Notes: generated by a model from the sequence alone, not told the origin. Positions 51,882 to 61,206 are shown, numbered from the stretch's first letter. The stretch is 64,000 nucleotides of DNA from Rothia nasimurium (GCF_928391935.1 NZ_CAKMTD010000003.1:183080-247079); one strand, 5' to 3'. Made by a program: numbers and translations.

Positions 51882-53072
51882 TTAGGCAGGGCCCAAGATC
51901 AGGGCGTCGCCCTGGCCGCCGCCGCCGCAGAGGGAGATAGCGGCGTAGCGGGCGCCGTCCTGCCGGTTGATGGTGTGGGCGGCGTGGACGGTCAGCCGGG
52001 CCCCGGAGGCCCCTACCGGGTGGCCCAGGGCGATAGCGCCCCCGTGGGGGTTGACCTTCTTTGGGTCCAGGCCGAGCTCGCGGGTGGAGACAGCTGAGAC
52101 AGCCGCAAAGGCCTCATTGATTTCGATATGGTCGAGGTCGGCGGCGGTGAGCCCGGCCCTCTCGAGGGCGGCGGCGATAGCGCGGGAGGGCTGGTAGTGC
52201 AGGACGTTCTCAGGCCCGGCGGTATTGGCCCAGGCCAGGACGGTGGCCAGGGGCTTGATTCCCTGACTTTCAGCGAACTGGCGGGTTGAGAGCACCAGGG
52301 CGGCTGCCCCGTCTGAGAGCGGGGAGGCGTTGCCAGCGGTGATGGTGCCCTCCGGGTCAAAGGCCGGGGGGAGCTTGGCGAGTACCTCGGCGGTCGTGCC
52401 CTCGCGTACCCCCTCGTCGGCGGTTACCTCGGTGACGGCCCCCTTGCGTCCTGCAACCTGGACGGGGGCGATTTCAGCATCAAAGAGCCCGGCGGCAGCT
52501 GCGGCGGCTGCCCGCTGGTGGGAGGCGGCTGCGATCTCGTCCTGGACCTGGCGGGTGACTCCGAAGTCGGCGTTGCTGGTTTCGGTCAGAACGCCCATGG
52601 AGAAGCCGCCCTGGGCGTCGGTAAGGGCATCGCGTTCTACAGAGTCGAGGACGCGGGCGGCCCCGTAGACTCTACCGGTGCGGAAGTCGGGGAGCAGGAA
52701 GGGGGCGCGGGACATGGATTCCTGCCCGCCAGCCACAGCCACCTGGACCTCACCGGCGCGAATGAGGCGGGCGGCATCAATGACGGCGCGGAGGCCAGAG
52801 AGGCAGACGCTATTGACGGTCAGGGCCGGGACGCGGACGGGAATCCCGGCAGCGCGGGCGGTTTGCTTGGCGGGGTTCTGCCCGGCCCCAGCCTGGACCA
52901 CCTGGCCAAAGATAACTGCCTCAACCTGTTCTGGGCTGACGGTGGCGTCGGCTAGGGCCTTGGCGAGGGCTGTTGCCCCAAGTTCTACAGCGGTGAGGGA
53001 GGAGACTGCCCCCATGATTTTCCCCTGGGGGGTGCGGGCGGCTCCGATAATGACTACGTCGTTGGGGTGCAT
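51882..53072 (-). CDS. Acetyl-CoA C-acetyltransferase (thiolase)
   Basis: 396-residue thiolase. The acyl-accepting cysteine lies in NSVCLSGLRA (about residue 90), the active-site histidine in ALGHPVGASGAR, and the second cysteine in CGGGGQGDA near the C-terminus. GAARTPQGK and EINEAFA are also present. It can condense two acetyl-CoA or cleave acetoacetyl-CoA; direction cannot be told. ATG 53072 is chosen because the conserved domain begins there and the longer frame adds an unconserved leader. Confidence 0.94.
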   Translation of the reverse strand: MHPNDVVIIGAARTPQGKIMGAVSSLTAVELGATALAKALADATVSPEQVEAVIFGQVVQAGAGQNPAKQTARAAGIPVRVPALTVNSVCLSGLRAVIDAARLIRAGEVQVAVAGGQESMSRAPFLLPDFRTGRVYGAARVLDSVERDALTDAQGGFSMGVLTETSNADFGVTRQVQDEIAAASHQRAAAAAAAGLFDAEIAPVQVAGRKGAVTEVTADEGVREGTTAEVLAKLPPAFDPEGTITAGNASPLSDGAAALVLSTRQFAESQGIKPLATVLAWANTAGPENVLHYQPSRAIAAALERAGLTAADLDHIEINEAFAAVSAVSTRELGLDPKKVNPHGGAIALGHPVGASGARLTVHAAHTINRQDGARYAAISLCGGGGQGDALILGPA

Positions 53073-53183
53073 AGGCTTTCTCTCGTCCTTGAGGGCGGGC
53101 TGGTGCCCGCGGTGAGCTTCCTCCCCAGCATAAAACCCCTGTGTCTCACGGCACAAGGGTTGAATGGTTTGTTACTCCTGCAG

Positions 53184-53672
53184 TTATTCCTGCACGGATT
53201 CGAGGCCGAACCGGGCCCCGTCCTTCCAGTGGAGGGCGGCCTCGATGCGGTCGAGCATGCGGTCGCTGCAGTAGGCGGGCAGGTCGGCAACGGGCACCCA
53301 GGCGACCTGGCTGGATTCCTCGTCGTTGACCCTGGCCTGGCCTGAGATGTAGCGGCAGTAGAAGGTGTGGTCTAAGAACTGGCAGCGGTCCCCGTTGCTG
53401 AAGGTCATGGGCGGATCTACCTTGAGTTGGGCGAAAGCTACCACCTCGATGACCACACCGGCCTCTTCTTCGGCTTCCCGCAGGCAGGTGAGGGCCGGGT
53501 TTTCGCCGGGGTCGACGATCCCGGTAATGGGGGTCCAGGCGCCGGTGTCGCTCCGGCGCACCAGGAGGATATCGCCGTCCTCCCGCTGCACCACAGCGGT
53601 TGCCCCTGACAGCCAGAGCAGGTCATGGCCGATTTTTGCCCGGAGGTCAGTAATGAAGGACGGCGTAGGCAC
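53184..53672 (-). CDS. NUDIX hydrolase
   Basis: 162 residues with a complete Nudix box in which Gly, Glu, Arg-Glu, Glu-Glu and the final Gly are all present (GIVDPGENP through LREAEEEAGV, about 51-73). The N-terminal GATAVVQREDGDILLVRR strand is typical. The substrate (a nucleotide or sugar diphosphate derivative) cannot be read. The third gene of a minus-strand run after uppS and the prepilin peptidase gene; the gap upstream is 21 bases, so co-transcription is likely. Confidence 0.94.
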   Translation of the reverse strand: MPTPSFITDLRAKIGHDLLWLSGATAVVQREDGDILLVRRSDTGAWTPITGIVDPGENPALTCLREAEEEAGVVIEVVAFAQLKVDPPMTFSNGDRCQFLDHTFYCRYISGQARVNDEESSQVAWVPVADLPAYCSDRMLDRIEAALHWKDGARFGLESVQE

Positions 53673-53693
53673 AGGTAAGCCCCTTTCAGGTAG

Positions 53694-54227
53694 TTAGGCG
53701 GGGAGCAGCAGGGCAATGGTGGTGCCCAGCAGCATAAAAGGCCCGAAGGCAATATGGGTGTTGAAACGAGCCCGGCGGGTGAGGACCAAGCCAAGGGCTG
53801 TGAGACCACCGGTTAGGAAAATCAGGAGATTACCCCAGAGGAGGTTCACGGGGGAGATAAAGCCCAGCAGCATCCCCAGGACCCCCGCCAGTTTGACGTC
53901 CCCGAATCCCAAAGCGCCCCGGGAGGCCGCCCTCATGATCCAGTAAAAGCCCAGCATAAGCACGGAACAGTAGGCTGTCTCGCGGGCGTGGACGAAGCTG
54001 TCATCGCTTGCCAGGAGCATGACCCCCAGCAGGGGCAGGCCCAGCAGGGGGTACATGGGCAACACAATCCGGTCAGGCAGGCGGTGCTCCCGCACGTCAA
54101 TCCGCCACAGGCGCACCGCACACACCAGGTAGTAGACCACCACCCAGCCCAGCAACCCGGCTGCCAGGGCAGCCTGCCAGCTGCCCGCGCGTCCGTCCTG
54201 AATCAGGGAAAGAAACTGCCCCAGCAC
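53694..54227 (-). CDS. A24 family prepilin peptidase (short form)
   Basis: 177 residues with about six hydrophobic segments. The catalytic aspartates lie in WRIDVREHRLPDRI and in GFGDVKLAGVLG, the GxGD motif of type IV prepilin peptidases. The N-terminal methylation domain of PilD is absent, as in CpaA/TadV-type enzymes, which process Flp/Tad pilins or pseudopilins. No pilin or assembly gene is in the window. It sits 15 bases after uppS on the minus strand. Confidence 0.92.
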   Translation of the reverse strand: MLGQFLSLIQDGRAGSWQAALAAGLLGWVVVYYLVCAVRLWRIDVREHRLPDRIVLPMYPLLGLPLLGVMLLASDDSFVHARETAYCSVLMLGFYWIMRAASRGALGFGDVKLAGVLGMLLGFISPVNLLWGNLLIFLTGGLTALGLVLTRRARFNTHIAFGPFMLLGTTIALLLPA

Positions 54228-54242
54228 ACGCTCCCCCTTGGC

Positions 54243-55004
54243 CTAGGAGCCGAAACGACGCTGGCGGTTGGCGTAGTCACGCAGGGCCCGCAGGAAATCC
54301 ACCCGGCGGAAGTCCGGCCAGAGGGCCTCACAGAAGTAGAACTCAGAATAGGCAGACTGCCAGGTCATAAACCCAGACAGCCGTTGCTCCCCCGAGGTGC
54401 GAATCAGAAGGTCAGGATCGGGCATGCCGCTGGTGTAGAGGTGGCGGGAAATGTCGTCGCTGGTAAGTTTTTCAGCCAGTTCATCCAAACCAAGGCCGGT
54501 AGATGCAGCCTCGCGCAGGAGGTTTCGAACAGCGTCCGTAATTTCCTGACGACCCCCGTACCCTACCGCAATATTGACCTGCAGACCCTCCACTGAATCT
54601 GTTGCAGCCATAGCCTTCTCGAAGGCCCGGCGTAGCCCCTCGGGTAGGGACTCCAACTGCCCCACCGCCCGGATCTTCCCAATCCCGGTCTCAGCCAGCT
54701 GGCCCACAAAACCCTCAATGACCTCAACCAGGTCAAGGAGCTCCCCGCTGGAACGCTTGAGGTTCTCAGTGGACAGCATATAGAGGGTGACCATGGGGAT
54801 TTTCATCTCGGTACACCAGCCCAAGAATTCAATAATGCGGGCAGCTCCGGCCTGGTGGCCGTGCTTGGTGCTCTCCCCCAGCTGGGCAGCCCAGCGCCGG
54901 TTGCCGTCGACCAGCACCCCAATATGCTGGGGTAATTTCTCCGTAGGGATCCCAGAGACCAGCGAACGCTCATACACCGTGTAGAGGGGCTGGGGCAGTT
55001 TCAT
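54243..55004 (-). CDS. uppS: Polyprenyl (undecaprenyl-type) diphosphate synthase
   Basis: 253-residue cis-prenyltransferase producing the lipid carrier for peptidoglycan and polysaccharide synthesis. Signatures: HIGVLVDGNRRWA with the catalytic aspartate, STENLKR, VGYGGRQEITDAV, and PDLLIRTSGEQRLSGF followed by the aromatic SEFYFCEALWPDF. Probable first gene of the uppS, prepilin peptidase, NUDIX run. It is divergent from the hemolysin III family gene. Confidence 0.96.
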   Translation of the reverse strand: MKLPQPLYTVYERSLVSGIPTEKLPQHIGVLVDGNRRWAAQLGESTKHGHQAGAARIIEFLGWCTEMKIPMVTLYMLSTENLKRSSGELLDLVEVIEGFVGQLAETGIGKIRAVGQLESLPEGLRRAFEKAMAATDSVEGLQVNIAVGYGGRQEITDAVRNLLREAASTGLGLDELAEKLTSDDISRHLYTSGMPDPDLLIRTSGEQRLSGFMTWQSAYSEFYFCEALWPDFRRVDFLRALRDYANRQRRFGS

Positions 55005-55146
55005 GGGCTGGCTCCTTGGGTCGCCGAAGGTGGGCAGGGTCGGCTCTATTCTACCGCGCCAGGCCCCCAGCTGTGAGGGGCTGGTCGGTAGTCATGACGA
55101 GGGGTGACCCTACCAAAACATTATTTGAACTGCCATACTAAATAAT

Positions 55147-55884
55147 ATGAGCGCTTCGAACCACACCTCCGGCCCGTCCACAGACTCCCCTGAATCACAC
55201 GGCCTGTGGGACCGCCTCACCGACGTCCAACAGGAAGTCATAGAGTTCTACCGCCTCAACGGCAAGCCCCTGCTGCGCGGCTGGATTCATGCCGGTTTCG
55301 CCCCGGTGGCTTTTATCGCCGGCCTTGTTCTCATTGCCCTCTCAGGCGGCGGGGCGACCGGGGTTGCCTGCGCCATTTTCGCCCTGACCGGGGTGCTCCT
55401 TTTTGGGGTGTCAGGCATGTACCACCGGGGGTTTTGGCCCGCCAAGACCCGCATGGTCCTCAAACGGCTAGACCACGCCAACATCACCCTGCTCATTGCA
55501 GGCACCTACACCCCGGTAGCCCTCACCATGCTAGAGGACCCCAGCCGCTCCATCATGCTCTGGACCATTTGGGGCTGCGCCATCTCCGTTACCCTCTTCC
55601 GGGTCTTCTGGACGGGCGCCCCGCGCTGGCTCTACACCCCCCTCTATGTGGTGATGGGCCTTATCGCGGTCTTCTTCATGGGCGAGCTCTGGCAGGCCTC
55701 CAAAGTAGCCACCATCCTGATCGCCACCGGAGGCCTCACCTACATTGTGGGAGCCGTCTTCTACGGCACCAAACGCCCGGCCATAGCCCCCCAGGTTTTC
55801 GGCTTCCACGAGCTCTTTCACGCCTTCACAGTTGCTGGTTTCATTCAGCACTATATCGCGGTCATGTTCGCCATTTTCCTGTAA
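55147..55884 (+). CDS. Hemolysin III / TrhA (PAQR) family membrane protein
   Basis: 245 residues with seven hydrophobic segments. PAQR marks are present: an SGMYHRG turn after helix 2-3 with histidine, AGTYTPVALTML, and HELFHAFTVAGFIQHY at the C-terminus with the conserved His residues thought to bind zinc. The name comes from a Bacillus hemolysin, but most bacterial members are linked to membrane-lipid homeostasis. Next to uppS, a common neighbour in Micrococcales. Confidence 0.94.
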   Translation: MSASNHTSGPSTDSPESHGLWDRLTDVQQEVIEFYRLNGKPLLRGWIHAGFAPVAFIAGLVLIALSGGGATGVACAIFALTGVLLFGVSGMYHRGFWPAKTRMVLKRLDHANITLLIAGTYTPVALTMLEDPSRSIMLWTIWGCAISVTLFRVFWTGAPRWLYTPLYVVMGLIAVFFMGELWQASKVATILIATGGLTYIVGAVFYGTKRPAIAPQVFGFHELFHAFTVAGFIQHYIAVMFAIFL

Positions 55885-55904
55885 ACCTACCGGCCCAATA
55901 AGGC

Positions 55905-55939
55905 AAAGGACGCACCCGCGCAAGGCGGGGGCGTCCTTT
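55905..55939. terminator. Bidirectional terminator between convergent genes
   Basis: AAAGGACGC (55905-55913) pairs with GCGTCCTTT (55931-55939), and CCCGC with GCGGG inside. The T-run on the plus strand and its mirror on the minus strand suit the convergent hemolysin III and small membrane protein genes. Confidence 0.88.
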
Positions 55940-55959
55940 ATTCTGGCCTTGGTGAACCT

Positions 55960-56283
55960 TTAGTGGGGGCGGCGCAGGTGGTCCTGGGCAACCTCCGCTT
56001 CAACGCGGACGGAAGCTGCGGCAGGTTCCTTCCCAGCAGCCGCTAGGGCGGCAGCCCGCTCCTCAGCTTCTCGGGCAATCGCATACTCGCTGCGGTAGCG
56101 CAGGCGGCGGGCCCGGCGGGTCAGGTCAAGGCCCAGCAGGACAATAAAAATACCCAGAATGAAGGTAATAATGAAGCCGACGATACCCGGAGAGCCACGG
56201 AAGGAGCCGTCCGGATTCACCGTTGTAATCACGGTGGGAGTGGCCTCGGCTGCGAGCAAGGTGAGCTGGCTGAGTGCTGACAC
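55960..56283 (-). CDS. Small single-pass membrane protein
   Basis: 107 residues. A short outside N-terminus rich in Thr and Val is followed by one hydrophobic helix (IVGFIITFILGIFIVLLGLDL) and a basic RRARRLRYRSEY segment, then an Ala/Glu-rich helical tail that may form a coiled coil. Positive-inside rule: the C-terminus is cytoplasmic. It follows mca by about 100 bases on the minus strand. I do not recognise a named family. Confidence 0.8.
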   Translation of the reverse strand: MSALSQLTLLAAEATPTVITTVNPDGSFRGSPGIVGFIITFILGIFIVLLGLDLTRRARRLRYRSEYAIAREAEERAAALAAAGKEPAAASVRVEAEVAQDHLRRPH

Positions 56284-56385
56284 GGTGGAGTCCTCTAGGG
56301 TTGTCTTCGTCGGTATGGGGTTCTACCCCCGCACCCCATTCTACTGGCAACCAGGGGCCAGCGCTGGGGGTAGGGCCCGGCCCGG

Positions 56386-57345
56386 TTACTTGCTGTAGTC
56401 GATACCGGTTGCGAAGCAGGTCTCAGGTAGTTCAGTGCGGACGCGGGAGTGGGCCAGCACGTAGTCCTCAAAGGGCCAGATGTCCCGCTGAGCTGCCGGT
56501 GACACGGCAAAGAAAAGGGAATCAGGGGCCACCTGCGAGGCGTGGGCCCTAAGCGCCTCATCCCGCTTCTCAAAGAACTCACCAGAGCTAATGCGGGTTG
56601 TGGTCTGGTGGCGGGATACCGGCGGGCGGTGGCCCTCAGCGTCCTCTTCCAGGGACATCGCAACCCACCGGGCGAAGGGGGACTCCAACCCGGCAGCTTC
56701 AAGGTGGTGGTGGAAGGCACTCATACGGTCCATGTTGAAGGCCCGGTCATAGTAAATCTTGGAGACAGTCCAAGGCTCCCCAGCCCCCGGGTAGGCGTCA
56801 GCGTCCCCAGCCTTTTCAAAGGCCTCCATGGAGACCCGGTGGGTCATGATGTGGTCAGGGTGGGGGTAGCCGCCAATTTCGTCGTAGGTCAAAATGACGT
56901 GAGGCTTGAAATCCCGCACCAGACGAATCAGCGGGGCCGCTGCGGTTTCCAGCGGCAGGGTCGCAAAAGCCCCAAAAGGAAGCGGCGGCAGGGGGTCCCC
57001 CTCAGGCAGGCCAGAGTCGGTGAAGCCAATCCAGCGGTGTTCAATACCCAGGATCTCAGCAGCCTGAGCCATCTCCTGACGACGAACCCCCGGCAGGTCC
57101 CGGTGGGCTGCCGGGTTAGAGTTCACCGCCTCATTCAGGATGTCCCCTCGTTCCCCGCCTGTCATCGAGGCCACCATGACGCGGGCCCCACGGCTCACGT
57201 AAGCGGCCATGCTTGAGGCCCCCTTGGACGATTCGTCGTCAGGGTGGGCGTGCACAGCCAGAATCCGGAGGCCACTGTAGTCGTCGTTGAGCGGGGCAAG
57301 GAGGGCAGGATCGTAACCAGGGGCTGAGGTTGCAGGGGCGCTCAT
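56386..57345 (-). CDS. mca: Mycothiol S-conjugate amidase
   Basis: 319-residue zinc amidase that cleaves mycothiol conjugates so that toxins leave the cell as mercapturic acids. Zinc and catalytic residues are visible in LAVHAHPDDESSKGA (H and DD) and in GGYPHPDHIMTH. GERGDILN and WIGFTDSGLPEGDPLPP match Mca rather than MshB, which tends to be shorter. It implies that the organism makes mycothiol, a mark of Actinomycetota. The DUF4307 gene diverges from it. Confidence 0.95.
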   Translation of the reverse strand: MSAPATSAPGYDPALLAPLNDDYSGLRILAVHAHPDDESSKGASSMAAYVSRGARVMVASMTGGERGDILNEAVNSNPAAHRDLPGVRRQEMAQAAEILGIEHRWIGFTDSGLPEGDPLPPLPFGAFATLPLETAAAPLIRLVRDFKPHVILTYDEIGGYPHPDHIMTHRVSMEAFEKAGDADAYPGAGEPWTVSKIYYDRAFNMDRMSAFHHHLEAAGLESPFARWVAMSLEEDAEGHRPPVSRHQTTTRISSGEFFEKRDEALRAHASQVAPDSLFFAVSPAAQRDIWPFEDYVLAHSRVRTELPETCFATGIDYSK

Positions 57346-57504
57346 ACGTTCTTCCGTTCAACTGCTGGGGCTCGGATAAGCCCGGGCTGATTTATAGGGG
57401 GCAAGGGGGTAAGGTTAGGGTAGTGCCCCCAGATAGCTCTACCTATTCTACCGGCAGCCCGGAGGGCTCACAGAGCCCGTGTTACCTCAGATGAAAGGAG
57501 TGGG

Positions 57505-57912
57505 ATGGCTACTGATATCCACGCCCGGTACGGAACAGTCCGGCAGCCCCGTCCCGTGCCCAAGGGGTTCTGGTACGCCCTGACCCTCCTTGCCGTGATG
57601 GTGGGTGTAGCCTTCGTCGGCTGGGTTCAACTGTCCCGGGCCGACCAGCCCATCGGCCGCGACGTCGGCTTTGACCTGACAAGCAAGGACGAAGCCTCCA
57701 TCACCTTCGAGGTCGCTAAGAACCCCCAAGACACCGCCGTCTGCGCCGTGAAAGCCCTCAACACTGCTGGGGCCCCTGTTGGCTGGAAGGAAGTCTCGGT
57801 CGGCCCCTACGCTGATGAGCAGGGCAACGGTGTTTCTGTGCAGAGCACCACCCTGCGCCTTCTCGGTGAGGCAACGACAGTTACCGTCGATACCTGCTGG
57901 AAAGTCAAGTAA
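57505..57912 (+). CDS. DUF4307 family membrane protein
   Basis: 135 residues. One hydrophobic helix (about 25-46) follows a short cytoplasmic leader containing YGTVRQPRPVPKG, and the remaining 85 residues form an extracytoplasmic beta-rich domain with two cysteines (AVCAVKAL and DTCWKVK) that could form a disulfide. The family is actinobacterial and typically found between mca and greA, as here. Function unknown. AAAGGAG lies upstream of the ATG. Confidence 0.92.
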   Translation: MATDIHARYGTVRQPRPVPKGFWYALTLLAVMVGVAFVGWVQLSRADQPIGRDVGFDLTSKDEASITFEVAKNPQDTAVCAVKALNTAGAPVGWKEVSVGPYADEQGNGVSVQSTTLRLLGEATTVTVDTCWKVK

Positions 57913-58084
57913 ACCGGTTTCTCTTCCGGGTGAAGATCGCAGCAGGACCCTACCTGTAGGTTAGACTAGGCACAATGTTCTGATGCGGCACAGGCGGGAC
58001 TCCCCCCGCCCTCTGCCGCTTTTCCCCTCACACCGCGCCCCGGCTGATCCGGCGGCCCGGCAACACCTGAATGGAGTACAACAT

Positions 58085-58579
58085 ATGGCTGAAGGCGCTT
58101 GGCTGACTCAGGAAGCCTACAACAAGCTGAAGGAAGAGCTGGAGTACCTCTCTGGGCCCTACCGTCAGGAAATCGTTGACCGTATCTCTGCCGCCCGCGA
58201 TGAGGGCGACCTCAAGGAGAACGGCGGCTACCACGCTGCCCGCGAGGAGCAGGGTAAGAACGAAGGCCGCATTGCCCAGCTGAAGCACCTGCTGGAAACC
58301 GCTGTCGTCTCTGACAAGCCCGTTGCCGACGACGGCGTGGTGGAGTCCGGCATGGTTGTTGAGGCTGAGATCATGGGCAAGACCATGACCTTCCTGCTGG
58401 GGTCCCGTGAGGTTGCTGATACCCTGACCGGTGGCACCGACCTGCAGGTCTTCTCTGAAAAGTCCCCCATGGGTTCAGCTATCTATGGCCACAAGGTGGG
58501 TGACGAGCTCTCCTACGAGGCCCCCAACGGCAAGCAGATTCCCGTCAAGATCATCTCTGCCAAGCCCTTCCAGGGCTAA
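58085..58579 (+). CDS. greA: Transcription elongation factor GreA
   Basis: 164 residues. The N-terminal coiled coil (about 8-80) has the tip residues in the DEGDLKENGGYHAAREEQG region that enter the RNA polymerase secondary channel and stimulate transcript cleavage. The C-terminal FKBP-like domain includes GSAIYGHKVGDELSYEAPNG. ATG 58085 has GGAG upstream and fits the family's length; the longer frame adds a proline/arginine-rich leader. Ends at a strong terminator. Confidence 0.96.
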   Translation: MAEGAWLTQEAYNKLKEELEYLSGPYRQEIVDRISAARDEGDLKENGGYHAAREEQGKNEGRIAQLKHLLETAVVSDKPVADDGVVESGMVVEAEIMGKTMTFLLGSREVADTLTGGTDLQVFSEKSPMGSAIYGHKVGDELSYEAPNGKQIPVKIISAKPFQG

Positions 58580-58610
58580 TCCCTGAACCAGCTGCTGGGC
58601 AGAATAAGGT

Positions 58611-58657
58611 GAGCCCGGCCGTCCTTCCCCTTCTCGTGGGGCAGGACGGCCGGGCTC
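58611..58657. terminator. Bidirectional terminator between greA and ilvA
   Basis: GAGCCCGGCC (58611-58620) pairs with GGCCGGGCTC (58648-58657), with GTCCT/AGGAC continuing the stem. TTCC follows on the plus strand. It lies 30 bases from either stop codon. Confidence 0.85.
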
Positions 58658-58690
58658 TTCCTATGAGCGCTCAGGCGGGCGGTTCAGGCC

Positions 58691-59944
58691 CTAGACGACC
58701 ATGGGCTTGTAGCCTTCAGCCTCCAGGGCTGCAATGACCTGCTTGCAGTGCTCAACGCCCTTGGTTTCCATGTCGATGGTGATGGAAACATCGCCCATGG
58801 ATAGGGCTCCGCCGACGCGGGTGTGATCGACGCCGGTGACGTTGGCGTCGCACTCTGAGATGATGCGGGAGATAGTGGTCAGCTCACCGGGGCGGTCATT
58901 GAGCATGAGCTTGATGGTCATGTACCGGCCGGCTGCTGACAGGCCTCGCTGGATAACCTTGAGCATGAGCATGGGGTCGATGTTTCCGCCCGAGAGCAGG
59001 CAGACGGTGGTGCCCAAATCGCCGTACTTGTCCTTCAGGGTACCGCTCATCAGTGCCGCTACCGAGACCGACCCTGCCGGTTCGACGACCAGCTTGTTGC
59101 GTTCCATCAGGAAAATGAGGGCCCGGGCGATTTCGTCCTCAGAGACGGTGTGGACGTCGTCCACCAGGGACTTGATGATGGTGAAGGGCAGCTGGCCGGG
59201 GCGGCCCACCGCAATACCGTCAGCAATGGTTGAAACCTTTTTGAGGGGGACGAGGGCGTCAGCAGCCAAGGAGGGCGGGTAGGCGGCAGCGTGTTCGGCC
59301 TGGACCCCGATGATGCGGATTTTCTTGCCGAGCTGCTTCTCCTTCTCGCGGACGGCGATGGACAGGCCAGCGAGCAGGCCGCCACCACCGACACCCACCA
59401 GGATGGTGTCTACGTCCGGGACCTGCTCCAGGACTTCGAGGCCCAGGGTGCCTTGGCCCGCAATGATGTCTTCATTATCGAAGGGATGCACAAAGACAGC
59501 ACTGGTTTCCTCAGCGTATCGTTTGGCCTCAGCCAGGGCCTCATCCACATTCACCCCGTGGAGTACAACCTCCGCCCCGTGGCTGCGGGTCGCTGCAATC
59601 TTGGGCAGGGCAGCGCCCTGGGGCATGTAGATACGCGCTGAAATGCCCAGGCGGGAAGCCGCTAGGGCAACACCCTGGGCGTGGTTACCCGCCGATGCTG
59701 CCACCACGCCCACAGCTTTCTCAGCTTCGGTCAGCTTAGCCATACGCACGTAGGCGCCGCGCACCTTGAAGGAACCCGATCGCTGGAGGTTTTCGCACTT
59801 GAGGTAAACCTCGGAACCAACCTGCTCGCTCAACGCGCGGGAGTGGGCCACGGGGGTGCGTTCAATGACGCCGTCAAGGAGACGGGCAGCCTCTTCAATA
59901 TCGCCCAGAGTAACGGGCAGCTGGGGGGTGGTGCTTACTTCCAC
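58691..59944 (-). CDS. ilvA: Threonine ammonia-lyase (threonine dehydratase)
   Basis: 417-residue PLP enzyme making 2-oxobutyrate from threonine. The PLP lysine is in SGSFKVRGAY, the phosphate-binding glycine loop is GGGGLLAG, and LLSGGNIDP closes the site. A single ACT domain occupies about residues 335-410 (RPGELTTISRIISECDANV). A single ACT domain and this length fit the shorter 'catabolic-type' enzymes common in Gram-positives, though they can serve isoleucine synthesis. It starts at GTG. Confidence 0.95.
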   Translation of the reverse strand: MEVSTTPQLPVTLGDIEEAARLLDGVIERTPVAHSRALSEQVGSEVYLKCENLQRSGSFKVRGAYVRMAKLTEAEKAVGVVAASAGNHAQGVALAASRLGISARIYMPQGAALPKIAATRSHGAEVVLHGVNVDEALAEAKRYAEETSAVFVHPFDNEDIIAGQGTLGLEVLEQVPDVDTILVGVGGGGLLAGLSIAVREKEKQLGKKIRIIGVQAEHAAAYPPSLAADALVPLKKVSTIADGIAVGRPGQLPFTIIKSLVDDVHTVSEDEIARALIFLMERNKLVVEPAGSVSVAALMSGTLKDKYGDLGTTVCLLSGGNIDPMLMLKVIQRGLSAAGRYMTIKLMLNDRPGELTTISRIISECDANVTGVDHTRVGGALSMGDVSITIDMETKGVEHCKQVIAALEAEGYKPMVV

Positions 59945-59970
59945 TGACCTAACCTTTGGTGTGTAGTGAC

Positions 59971-61206
59971 TTAGAGTTTTGCGCCGTCGTTGATAGCTTC
60001 ACGGGCGTCCTCATCAGCCTGGTCGGCTTCCTTGATGCGGTTGAGACGTTCCTTGACCTTTTCAGCGATAGCTTTACGTTCTAGTCTCTTCTTTTCGTGG
60101 GGGTAGAGGAATTCCTCGTCCCGAATATCGGAATCGTCCTCCCATTCGCGGCCTGCCAGATAGCGGATGACGGTGTTGGCAACGGCCAGAACCGGCACGG
60201 CGAAGAGGGCACCGATAATGCCGAAGAGCATGGAACCGGCCAGCACAGCGACCACAACGGCCAGGGGGTGCAGGGCAACAGCCTTACCCATGACCAGCGG
60301 CTGGAGGATATTGGATTCAATCTGCTGGACGATCAGCACCATGGCAAGCATGATCAGGGCGTTAACCAGGCCGTTAGCGACCAGGGCCAGCAGGACGGCG
60401 ATAACACCGGTCAGGAGGGCACCGACCACCGGGACGAAGGAGCCCAGGAAGACCAGGACGCCCAGGGGCATGGCCAGGGGCACGCCCAGGAAGAAGGCGG
60501 AGAGGCCGATACCGACGGCGTCCACAGCGGCCACGAAGACCTGCACACGGACGTAGGAGACCAGGGACTTCCAGCCCCGGCGGCCAGCCCCGTTGACGGC
60601 GCGGCGGGCGTCGCGGGGGAAGAGCTTGACGATGAAGAGCCAAATCTTCTCGCCCTCCATGAGGAAGAAGATCAGGGTGAACAGGACGATAATGGTACCG
60701 GTTCCGATGTCAGCTGCGGTTGATCCGACGGAGGCAACACCGTTCAGGATGCTGGAGGAGTTGTTCTGCAGGGTCCCTATCAGCTGGCTGATGTACTGGT
60801 CAATCTTGTCAGCGCCCAAGTCAATGGGCAGGTTGTTGAGCATGGCAACAAGCTGATTCCAGCCTTCAACGACCTGGTCGGAGAGGGAGGAGAAGCCGCC
60901 GGTCAACTGCTGGCCGACCATGGCCAGCAGGCCGACGATGCCACCAACGAGACCAATTTCGGTGACGGCCGTTGCAATTCCGGCATGAATCCGGTTTTTC
61001 CGGAGGAAGTACACCACCGGGGACATCAGGCCGGCCAGGAGGGCCGCGATCATAATCGAGATAACGATCAGGGAAATCTTGGCCAGCATCCAGTAGAGGG
61101 CTGCGATTACGATACCGACGATAGCGAAACGCCATGCCCAGGCCGCTGCAATCTGCAGGGCGAAGGGGACCTGGCGGTCGCTCGTTGAGGAGGGGGTGGA
61201 ACTCAT
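59971..61206 (-). CDS. AI-2E family (TerC/PerM-like) transporter
   Basis: 411 residues with about eight hydrophobic segments: two pairs near the N-terminus, a long soluble stretch (about 95-150) and four or five helices with the conserved GSFVPVVGALLTG and LHPLAVVVAVLAGSMLFGIIGALFAVP motifs of the family. The charged C-terminal tail of about 60 residues is cytoplasmic and helical. Members have been linked to AI-2 export and to sodium/proton antiport; the substrate cannot be told from sequence. Confidence 0.93.
   Translation of the reverse strand: MSSTPSSTSDRQVPFALQIAAAWAWRFAIVGIVIAALYWMLAKISLIVISIMIAALLAGLMSPVVYFLRKNRIHAGIATAVTEIGLVGGIVGLLAMVGQQLTGGFSSLSDQVVEGWNQLVAMLNNLPIDLGADKIDQYISQLIGTLQNNSSSILNGVASVGSTAADIGTGTIIVLFTLIFFLMEGEKIWLFIVKLFPRDARRAVNGAGRRGWKSLVSYVRVQVFVAAVDAVGIGLSAFFLGVPLAMPLGVLVFLGSFVPVVGALLTGVIAVLLALVANGLVNALIMLAMVLIVQQIESNILQPLVMGKAVALHPLAVVVAVLAGSMLFGIIGALFAVPVLAVANTVIRYLAGREWEDDSDIRDEEFLYPHEKKRLERKAIAEKVKERLNRIKEADQADEDAREAINDGAKL

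Noticed and set aside
60097..60723. A 208-codon plus-strand open frame
   Set aside because: It is antisense to the AI-2E transporter gene. The Gly/Gln/Asp/His-rich composition fits the complement of hydrophobic codons, not a real protein.
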